Position numbers and translations under genes: made by a program. The notes below the pieces were generated by a model, which was given only the letters and a program-made list of their open reading frames with translations, searched no databases and was not told where the DNA came from. A stretch of 20,412 nt of DNA from JAQVUB01 sp033809415 (lineage in GTDB: Bacteria > Verrucomicrobiota > Lentisphaeria > Oligosphaerales > Oligosphaeraceae): NCBI GenBank assembly GCA_033809415.1, contig JAPXLT010000054.1, positions 1-20,412 on the forward strand. The letters run 5' to 3'. Positions 1-6,642 of the stretch are shown in pieces. Positions within the stretch are counted from its first letter, which is position 1. Each line of letters starts with the position of its first letter.

Positions 1-91
1 GGGCGTGACATACCAGCCCAGGGCAACGCCCTGGGTTCGGATGCCCACCCATCCGCAAAGCCCTGAAAGGGCGAGACATAGGAACTATCCA
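1..91 (+). repeat. GC-rich multi-hairpin intergenic repeat, copy 1 (truncated at the window edge)
   Basis: This copy carries the hairpin CCCAGGGCAACGCCCTGGG (8-bp arms, 3-nt loop) followed by a GCCCTGAAAGGGC mini-hairpin and GAGACATA. The same module recurs at about 6125-6215 on the same strand, at 10388-10485 inverted, and as a shortened inverted copy at about 17150-17180. It lies downstream of the GH106-like gene, so it could be transcribed as that operon's 3' end. No terminator with a U-tract is visible. Confidence 0.75.
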
Positions 92-173
92 CAGCGTAAT
101 TTCTATCCAAAATCTTTACACAACAAGAAGTTAGGTGAAAGAATGAAAACGCCCTGACTTGCACTCCTTGTAG

Positions 174-2843
174 TCAACCAATTTGGATCGGGCCGTAGAA
201 TCCATGCATGGGAAGCGGCAATTTTGTTCCGTAGACAACCGCTTCCTTCATATCCCGGTCAAAATAGGCGGGATTATCTGCCGTGCGGATGGAAAGCGTG
301 TTTTCACCCTTGCGCAGCTTTCCTTCAATCTGGAAACGGCAGACAGGCCCCAGGGAAAGGCCGCAGTAGGAGCCATTCAACCAGAGTTCCGCGCAGTCAC
401 CTGCCTGCGGGATCTGCAGCCAGCTCACCGGCCTGCTATCCCATTGGAATGTGGCATCATATCGGAATTCCGCACACGTGCGGGTCAGTTTTTCCTCCAG
501 CAGGAGATTGACGGGCTCCGACTGCGGGCGGAGCAGGCGGAATTGTTCTTCATGCGCTTCCCTGATGTAAATGTCGTAGCGCAATGGCAATTCCCGGAAA
601 ACGGGTTCCTCATAGGGGAAGAGAGGAAAGCGCTCCGGCGTCTTTTTTTGGAAGACCGCAGCCAGCAGTTGCAACGGCTGCAACTTGATTCGCAGTCCCT
701 GGGGGGTATTGTCCCCGGTGTATGCCGTGTTAGTCCATGGATCGTAAAGCAGGGCTGTTTCACCACCGGGCAGGGAAACAAAGGTTTCCAGTGGTTCGAG
801 GCCGTCATTGTGGAAGAGGTAGAGGATGCTCCCGTCTTCCCGAGCCAATCCGTAGAAGCGTAAAGAATGCAGATCCGGTGTCGAGGCGATTTGCAATCGC
901 TGTCCGCAGGAGGAGCGGATAAAGTCCGGCACTTCTTCCAGGGGTGCAACGGCGAAGTGATGAAGCAGCGGGGAGATATCGACGGCGGGGTGTTCGCAGC
1001 GCGACGGCAGTTTGTCTGTGAAGAGTACGGGAAGGCCCTGCGCCGACAGTTCGGCAAAACGCCGCAGGAGCTTTTCGGGGAGCGACTCCGACATGGGAAC
1101 AACCAGCGCGCCATACGTTTCCTGGTTCAGAAGGAGTCTGTTATCCTTCACGGCGGAGTTGTCATAAAGTGCATCCGAGGGAACAAAATCGAAATCGATC
1201 CCGGCGCGTGAAAGTGTCATGGCCACATCATCCATGCCGCGGATGGGGCAACCGGCCCAGTCAGCCTCCGCCGCATAGAATAACGCCACATCGGCCAGAT
1301 GGACACCGCTGGAAATCAGATGGGAGACCCGCTGCACATACTGCATCAGCGCACCGAACTGCCGGTATTGCGGATTCAGGCCGCCGAAATAAAAAGTGGG
1401 CGCCAGGTGAGTCATGCAGTACCCGGGAGGCGCCTGGGTGCCCTCATCACAACTTTCGCGAACAGTTCCCGGCAGGTGCATCGAGTAGGCATGGGGGATG
1501 AAGTGGTTGGTGCCGTTCGAGAGGAAATGGTTAAAAATCGCTCGCATTACCGGAAGGCCGCAGGTCCACCCATAGGCGCCGAAGACTTCGCAGATCGCCC
1601 GATTCTGCATGTGTGGTGTGAGATGAGCCAGCGAAGCACCTAATTTTGCCAATGTATAGTGATAGAAGACAGAATCATATTCCTTGCTGGAACTGTTGGT
1701 TGCATGCTTGATTGTGCGGAATCCCGGGACCATCTGGTTCAGCACGATGTCCAGCCCCGCCATATGCTGACCTTCCATCGAGCGGAAAAAATGCCCGCAG
1801 CCCCAGCCCGTATGGAAATGGCACCCTTGGTCTTCCAGGACATGGCCGATATATTGAACTCCGCGCTCCTCGCACCAGCGGCCGATCTGCCGGCTGAAGT
1901 TCGCACGCCAAAGTTCCGTGATGACATCCATGTATGCCACGCGGAAGAGGTCGCTGGCGCCATCGACATCGTCCCAGAGCGCCGGCAGCTTTGCCATGAC
2001 TGCATCGCGTGGCAGGCCTGTTTTCTGCGCAAGCAGTTCCGGCAATGTATCCCACCAGGAATAGATGCGCCGCAATTGTCCCATGCGGTGGTCGCAGGAA
2101 TCATAGCCATATTGCCCGTCGCAGTTTCCGAATGCCGGCTCGTCCGAAAAGAATCCGGCAAAAGTATTTCCGAAGTAGGGGGCGAAGCGAGCATAGACTT
2201 TTTCATGGACCTCGTTGATCAGATGGCGGCAGGATTCAGGGGAGAGCATGGTGATGTAGTTGGCGAAGAGTCCCTGAAGGGACGGGTCTGCGGTCAGCAC
2301 AAAATAAACGCGCCATAATCCTTCAGGGAGGTCCAGGAGGCAGAGTCCATCTGTCAGGCGGTCGGTAAGTACAACCGGTTCACCGATGCTGTGGCCTGTT
2401 GCCGGATCGCGCAAAAACGCGGAGACTGACACGACCTGCTCGAGATCAGTATGGGCCGGCACCATCAGCGCACCGGCGGAGACAGGCCCCGCGAAATCCG
2501 CCGCCTCGATGCGCAGATTCTGCGGACGGAATTTCGCGTTTTCCGGTTTGCCCAGGGAGTCGTTGGCGCTTCCTGTGTTGACATGGGAATCATCCAGCAG
2601 CCAGAGCCTCATGTCCAGCTGCTTTGCGGTCTCCAATGCGCAACCGAGGAGTTCCCACCACCAGTCCGTCGCAAACCAGTCACCGCCTCGGTTCTCGAGA
2701 ATGAATTCATGAATCCCGGCCGCTTTTACGGCATGGATTTCCTCGATGAGCTTTTCCTTGCTTTCGCCACCGTACCAGAGCAGGGGACGAATATAGCTCC
2801 CAGTCGTGCCGTTCAGGCAATCTTGCAGATATTGTGGTATCAT
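174..2843 (-). CDS. GH106-like / alpha-L-rhamnosidase-like glycoside hydrolase
   Basis: Large (889 aa) predicted glycoside hydrolase without a signal peptide, so probably cytoplasmic. The first ~450 residues look like a TIM-barrel catalytic region: it opens with IRPLLWYGG and 'AGIHEFILENRGGDWF', and has a strand-end acidic motif FFSDEPAFG near residues 231-238 that may hold a catalytic acid. Residues ~520-640 resemble a Rossmann/amidotransferase-like accessory domain ('YGALVVPMSESLPEKLLRRF'). The last ~130 residues form a galactose-binding-like beta-sandwich ('AELWLNGSYCG', 'GENTLSIRTADN'), the order seen in GH106 and related GH2-like enzymes. The ATG has AAGGA 7-8 nt upstream. It follows the GH78 gene by 24 nt on the same strand, which supports a role in releasing rhamnose from a glycan. 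The family placement is from motif memory and is not certain; it may be an unclassified relative. Confidence 0.7.
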   Translation of the reverse strand: MIPQYLQDCLNGTTGSYIRPLLWYGGESKEKLIEEIHAVKAAGIHEFILENRGGDWFATDWWWELLGCALETAKQLDMRLWLLDDSHVNTGSANDSLGKPENAKFRPQNLRIEAADFAGPVSAGALMVPAHTDLEQVVSVSAFLRDPATGHSIGEPVVLTDRLTDGLCLLDLPEGLWRVYFVLTADPSLQGLFANYITMLSPESCRHLINEVHEKVYARFAPYFGNTFAGFFSDEPAFGNCDGQYGYDSCDHRMGQLRRIYSWWDTLPELLAQKTGLPRDAVMAKLPALWDDVDGASDLFRVAYMDVITELWRANFSRQIGRWCEERGVQYIGHVLEDQGCHFHTGWGCGHFFRSMEGQHMAGLDIVLNQMVPGFRTIKHATNSSSKEYDSVFYHYTLAKLGASLAHLTPHMQNRAICEVFGAYGWTCGLPVMRAIFNHFLSNGTNHFIPHAYSMHLPGTVRESCDEGTQAPPGYCMTHLAPTFYFGGLNPQYRQFGALMQYVQRVSHLISSGVHLADVALFYAAEADWAGCPIRGMDDVAMTLSRAGIDFDFVPSDALYDNSAVKDNRLLLNQETYGALVVPMSESLPEKLLRRFAELSAQGLPVLFTDKLPSRCEHPAVDISPLLHHFAVAPLEEVPDFIRSSCGQRLQIASTPDLHSLRFYGLAREDGSILYLFHNDGLEPLETFVSLPGGETALLYDPWTNTAYTGDNTPQGLRIKLQPLQLLAAVFQKKTPERFPLFPYEEPVFRELPLRYDIYIREAHEEQFRLLRPQSEPVNLLLEEKLTRTCAEFRYDATFQWDSRPVSWLQIPQAGDCAELWLNGSYCGLSLGPVCRFQIEGKLRKGENTLSIRTADNPAYFDRDMKEAVVYGTKLPLPMHGFYGPIQIG

Positions 2844-2867
2844 TTTTGTCCTTTTTGCATTGCTGTG

Positions 2868-5393
2868 TTAAAGAAGAATGTTTGTTCCGGGGGAGAGTTT
2901 TCTTCGGGTGCCATCAGGCAGAATGGCAGTGGCGGGGATGCCACCGGGTACCATGACACTCCAGCAAAGCCGCCCATCTTGCGTTTTTTCCCACTGGCTG
3001 GTGATTTTTCCATGCGGGGAATCATAGGCGGCCTGCACGGGGGAGAATCGTTCGTCGGGGATGATCTGCATGGTGATTCCCTCGTGGGAATACTGGATGC
3101 CGCCGATATGGCTGGTCAAGAAGCTGGCTACCGTGCCGTATGCGTAATGATTGAAGCTGTTCATCGAGGCGTCGGCGAAACCCTTTGCATGCGAATAACT
3201 GTCCCAGCGTTCCCAAATGGTAGTGGCGCCTTGTTTTACAGAGAAGAGCCAGGATGGATATTCTTCCTGCAAAACCAGATCGCAGGCCGTTTTTTCCAAA
3301 CCGCATTTAACCAGTGCAGGCAAAAGTAGCGCTGTACCGATAAAGCCGGTGTTAAGCCGGGCGCCATTTTCACGCACTCTCCGCTCTAAGGCGGCAGCAT
3401 TTGCAGAGAATTTATCGGGCTCGATGATATCAAATACCAGCCCTAGTGCAAGCGCCGTCTGAGTTGACGGGGAGACAATGCCGTCCCTGTCAAGAAAGGC
3501 GTTCTGGAAGGCACGGCGTGCGTCCTCGAAAAGGCGGGAAAATTCTTTTTGATCATCTTCATGCCCAAGGACACCTGCAATTTCAGAAAGACACCTCGCG
3601 CAATGGACAAAATAGGCTGTGGCAACGAGAGGAGGAGGAGTTTCTACCGGTGCCAACCAGTCGCCAAACTGTTTCCCATTTCGGATATAATCGTCGGAAT
3701 GAGCTTTTTGCCAGGCGATCGAGCGTTTCATTGCATCATAATTTTCAGCAAGAATACTCTGCCAGCCGTAATGCTGATAAAGCGCATGGGGAATCAGGAT
3801 GATCGCATCTCCCCAGGCTGCGGCACCATCAGCCATGCGGAGGATTGCCGGGGCGATCGAGGGCGCCGCGCCGTCTTCCCGCATGGCGTCCCGGATGTCC
3901 CGCAGATATTTTCGATAGAAAGTGCAGCAGTCCGCATTGTACATGGCGGTGGGCGCGAAAATTTGAGCATCGCCGGTCCAGCCCATCCGTTCATCGCGTT
4001 GGGGGCAATCTGTCGGAATTTCCAGGAAATTGCCCCGTTGTCCCCAGAGGGCATTCAGCCAGAGACGGGAAACCAGTGGATTGCCGCAGCGGAATTCCCC
4101 CGCGACCGGCATGTCGCTGTGGAGTACCAGCCCGACTACTTCCAAGGATTCCGGGGGAATTTGGTCGAATTGGAAACCGTCAATTTGAAGATAGCGGAAG
4201 CCATGGAACGTCAAAGACGGGCTGTATTCGAACCATTCTTCCAATGGGCCGCTGCAGATATAGGAATCCTGTGACCGCGCACTTCGATAATTCAGTGTGT
4301 AGAGCGTGCCGTCCTTGTCCAGCATCTCGCCTGTCTGAAATGTGTAGAGCCGTCCTGGATTTCCCCGCAGGTGCACTCGGTAAGTCCCGACGAAATTCTG
4401 TCCAAAGTCCCATATGCAGGTATCTTTCTTTGGGTGGAGCAACTGCACGGGTTTCAGAATTTCCTGGCATCGGACAGGGGGAGCTGTTTTTTGCACCAAC
4501 CGTGGCGATTCCCGCACCGGGCCGCCGTCTGCCGCTGTAATCCAGCCGGTGTCATCGAAATCATTTTTGCACCAGCCGGGCATTTCCAGCCGGGCATCTA
4601 TATTTTCCCCGTCATATAAATCCGCAGAAAGGATCGAGCCGGTGGAGCTTTTCCATGAGGAATCGGTCACAATACATTCCCGTTCCCCTTGATCAAAGGT
4701 CATTTCCAGCCGGGCCAACAATTCCGGATGTGGATGATAGGTGTTCCGGTAGCGGAAAATGGTCAGGTTTCCGCAACACCAGCCGTCCGCCAAAATCGCT
4801 CCAAGGGTGTGTGTCCCCTCGGACAGCGCTTCGGTCACATCATAGGTCATGTAAGGTATCTGCTTTTGGAAATCCGTCCATCCCGGTGCCAGGTAATCCG
4901 GGCTGATTTTCACACCGTCGATGTAGGCGTTAAAGCAACCGCGTGCTGTGATGTAAAGCCTTGCTTTGCGAAGCCCCGGCCTGACGTAAAACGTTTTGCG
5001 AAAATAGGGGGAAGGTGCCGTCGTGCTGTAGTTGTTGCGGTCGTACCAGATCCAGCGCGCATTTCCCCAATCGCGATTCTCCAGAAGACCCGTCTCGAAG
5101 TGGACAGGCGCCGAGAAGCCTGACGAATTGCCGGATTGGTCGAAGACCTGCACGCGGGCAGTTCCAGCCATGCGGGAAGCAAGCTCTGCCCCGCCCCAGG
5201 GAATCCAGCGGCACGATGTCCCCTGTACAACCCCGGAATCCCAGAGCGCCGCCCCTTGATCGTCTTCCACCAGAATCCGATAGGCGCTCTGCCGGGCATT
5301 TAAGCGCCAAGAGAACTCCGGCTTTCCTGACGCCAAAAAGATACGTTCTCCGCTCCGGGCGTCTATCTTAAGATCAACTGGATCTATAGTCAA
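2868..5393 (-). CDS. alpha-L-rhamnosidase, GH78 family
   Basis: Predicted to hydrolyse terminal alpha-L-rhamnose from glycans or glycosides. Residues (841-aa numbering) 462-477 carry the GH78 signature DCPQRDERMGWTGDAQ, with the acidic residues of the active site. FGDWLAP lies near 577-583, and TTIWERWDSY near 724-733 contains the conserved glutamate usually assigned as base. The N-terminus (PVDLKIDARSG...FSWRL) is the usual Bac_rhamnosid N-domain opening, followed by beta-sandwich domains, an (alpha/alpha)6 barrel at ~430-770 and a C-terminal beta domain. Length is typical. No signal peptide is seen, so it is probably cytoplasmic. I chose the TTG at 5393 because AGGAGG sits 6 nt upstream (5400-5405). 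A longer reading from TTG 5423 would start at or before the likely transcription start given by the TATAAT at 5432-5437. It is the first gene of a two-gene operon with the GH106-like enzyme. Confidence 0.92.
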   Translation of the reverse strand: MTIDPVDLKIDARSGERIFLASGKPEFSWRLNARQSAYRILVEDDQGAALWDSGVVQGTSCRWIPWGGAELASRMAGTARVQVFDQSGNSSGFSAPVHFETGLLENRDWGNARWIWYDRNNYSTTAPSPYFRKTFYVRPGLRKARLYITARGCFNAYIDGVKISPDYLAPGWTDFQKQIPYMTYDVTEALSEGTHTLGAILADGWCCGNLTIFRYRNTYHPHPELLARLEMTFDQGERECIVTDSSWKSSTGSILSADLYDGENIDARLEMPGWCKNDFDDTGWITAADGGPVRESPRLVQKTAPPVRCQEILKPVQLLHPKKDTCIWDFGQNFVGTYRVHLRGNPGRLYTFQTGEMLDKDGTLYTLNYRSARSQDSYICSGPLEEWFEYSPSLTFHGFRYLQIDGFQFDQIPPESLEVVGLVLHSDMPVAGEFRCGNPLVSRLWLNALWGQRGNFLEIPTDCPQRDERMGWTGDAQIFAPTAMYNADCCTFYRKYLRDIRDAMREDGAAPSIAPAILRMADGAAAWGDAIILIPHALYQHYGWQSILAENYDAMKRSIAWQKAHSDDYIRNGKQFGDWLAPVETPPPLVATAYFVHCARCLSEIAGVLGHEDDQKEFSRLFEDARRAFQNAFLDRDGIVSPSTQTALALGLVFDIIEPDKFSANAAALERRVRENGARLNTGFIGTALLLPALVKCGLEKTACDLVLQEEYPSWLFSVKQGATTIWERWDSYSHAKGFADASMNSFNHYAYGTVASFLTSHIGGIQYSHEGITMQIIPDERFSPVQAAYDSPHGKITSQWEKTQDGRLCWSVMVPGGIPATAILPDGTRRKLSPGTNILL

Positions 5394-5431
5394 TATTTTC
5401 CTCCTGACTTTCGCTATTGGCAATTGGCAAT

Positions 5432-5437
5432 ATTATA
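5432..5437 (-). promoter_or_regulatory. -10 element TATAAT for the rhamnosidase operon
   Basis: A perfect TATAAT reads on the minus strand ~40 nt upstream of the chosen GH78 start. It would place transcription initiation near 5425. No good -35 hexamer is visible 16-18 nt upstream. Between the box and the gene is a direct repeat, TTGGCAA-TTGGCAA on the plus strand (about 5416-5429), which overlaps the expected start site and could be an operator. This is a sequence-only guess. Confidence 0.45.
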
Positions 5438-5644
5438 ATGTCGCTTTTACGTTTTTGGTACTAAAGTGAATCAGCAATGGGATAGTCAAAGAGTTCAAGG
5501 TCGCAAAAGCATGGGAATACGAGTGTCAATAATATACTATATCTGAAATGATCTTTCCAAACAAGGATTTTCTTTTATATTTTATGGATTATCATATGAG
5601 TATCTTATGATGCGTCAGAAACCTGGGTAAGCAAGGAATTCTTT

Positions 5645-5700
5645 TTGAACAACGAAATGCCCGAAAGGACTTGGCGTGGGCTGGCGTCCACAACCTATTC
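5645..5700 (-). repeat. Partial copy of the GTGGGC-GCCCAC hairpin repeat
   Basis: Read on the minus strand this stretch gives AATAGGTTGTGGACGCCAGC then CCACGCCAAGTCCTTTCGGG and TTTCGTTGTTCAAAAA. It is the same hairpin module as at 10632-10680, 17342-17369 and 19551-19580. It lies in the spacer between the divergent rhamnosidase operon and the GH42-like gene. The preceding 5440-5640 is AT-rich with no recognisable gene. Confidence 0.6.
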
Positions 5701-5723
5701 AAACGGCAAAATGAGTGTTTTTA

Positions 5724-5927
5724 ATGGACAGGGACTCGAATGGACATCATGGACAGAATGGACGCGATGGACTTGACGTTTGATGGACGAATGGACAAGT
5801 ACAAAAAATGTCACCTGCTGTACGTGTCCATTCCATTCCATTGTCCATTGTCCATTGTCCATTCAGCAGTCCATTCTTGTCTATTCCGTCCATCGTGTCC
5901 ATTCTTGTCCCTGTCCATCGTCCATAA
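5724..5927. repeat. Degenerate TGGACA tandem array in inverted halves
   Basis: The left half (about 5724-5800) contains many irregularly spaced TGGAC(A/G) units in plus orientation. The right half (about 5826-5927) contains the complementary TGTCCAT units. The right half is near-identical, in inverse complement, to 17060-17150. Single-stranded DNA or RNA from this stretch could fold into one long imperfect hairpin. Unit spacing of 6-9 nt and many mismatches exclude a CRISPR. Short ORFs in it only encode MD-rich or VH-rich low-complexity peptides. Confidence 0.8.
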
Positions 5928-5929
5928 AA

Positions 5930-6225
5930 AATCTTTTCCAAAAAAAGAAGATTTTGAGGAATAGTAGTACGAAAATTTTTATAGGGGGGTGCTGCTTTGA
6001 CGGAAGGAATGGCACGCGGATTTATGATCTGGTCTATTGGTTTCTCCGACTGATACGACGGATCGAACGGATCAAGTAGATCAGTCGGATCGGTCGGATC
6101 GGTCGGATCGGCGATGTTGGAATCAGCCCTGAAAGGGCGCGACATACCAGCCCAGGGCAACGCCCTGGGGCAGGGATCACACCATCGGCAAAGCCCTGTA
6201 AGGGCGCGACATAATCTCTGTCCAA
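5930..6225 (-). repeat. Composite intergenic repeat, copy A (inverted relative to 10388 and 17005)
   Basis: Read on the minus strand, the order is: TTATGTCGCGCCCTTACAGG, the CCCAGGGC-GCCCTGGG hairpin, CTGATTCCAACATCGCCGAT, a run of CCGATCCGA units, then CGGAGAAACCAATAGACCAG and GCCATTCCTTCCGTCAAAGC, and finally a TTCTTTTTTTGGAAAAGATT tail that leads into the TGGACA array. Copies at 10388-10678 and 17005-17369 share these blocks in the opposite orientation. No gene is supported here. Confidence 0.8.
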
Positions 6226-6312
6226 AAAAATTCTTGAAAGTGAGAAAGAACTTCACTGACGCTTTACGGTTCCGTAGATGCTGCAAAGGTTTCAAATATG
6301 AATCCGTAGATT

Positions 6313-6483
6313 TCAGGATTAGGAATCACTGTGATTTCTTGGGATTTTCTATGTTTCTGCATGACTTCTTATGATTCTGCTTGCAAAATCGTTTTTTCGG
6401 CACTATTTTTTCGCCGTGGTTCAGACAGCCTCCAAGCCCCACCCAACCAGGGGGCGAACCACCCTTACCGTGCGCGCGAAGCA
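6313..6483 (+). repeat. Long (~165 bp) dispersed repeat upstream of the GH42-like gene, with a -10-like TATGAT
   Basis: Nearly the same sequence occurs at 20209-20380. Shared blocks include CAGGATTAGGAAT, TTTCTATGTTTCTG, ATGACTTCTTATGATT, TTTTCGCCGTGGTTCAGA, AGCCCCACCCA and CCAGGGGGC. TATGAT (about 6370-6375) could be a -10 box, giving a ~265-nt leader before the gene at 6643. The conservation may instead reflect repeat spread. No convincing -35 is visible. Confidence 0.65.
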
Positions 6484-6492
6484 GCAGGCGGA

Positions 6493-6605
6493 TGCGGGGG
6501 GGCGGGGGGCAGGCAGGACGTTGTGGACATGGTGGACACTGTGGACGTTGTGGACAGAACATGGACGCACCATGTCCCCTGCCCCCTGCCCCCTGCCCCC
6601 CCGCA
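6493..6605 (+). other. Large G-tract/C-tract hairpin in the leader of the GH42-like gene
   Basis: A G-rich arm (6493-6518, runs of seven and six G) faces a C-rich arm (6576-6605, repeated CCCCTG units). Inside, GGACATGGTG (6525-6534) pairs exactly with CACCATGTCC (6569-6578). The loop holds TGGAC repeats. The structure ends about 25 nt before the AAGGAG ribosome binding site, so it could affect translation or transcription. The G-rich arm could also form a quadruplex. It may be a repeat rather than a regulator: a similar purine/G-rich stretch begins at 20381. Confidence 0.6.
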
Positions 6606-6642
6606 CTTTTTTGGACACTTTCTGCTTCCAAGGAGTAAACAG

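Noticed and set aside
183..2712. Plus-strand ORFs opposite the GH106-like gene
   Set aside because: They are antisense shadows of a high-GC gene with no domain signal or ribosome sites.
5394..5423. TTG start at 5423 for the GH78 gene
   Set aside because: It would code through the AGGAGG site and begin at or before the likely transcription start; TTG 5393 has ideal spacing.
5724..5927. CRISPR array or coding gene in the TGGACA stretch
   Set aside because: Units are 6-9 nt with irregular spacing and no spacers; ORFs here encode only low-complexity MD-rich or VH-rich peptides.
6331..6642. N-terminal extension of the GH42-like gene to 6331
   Set aside because: It translates repeat and G/C-hairpin sequence into low-complexity peptide; a good AAGGAG and ATG at 6643 begin the conserved-looking protein.
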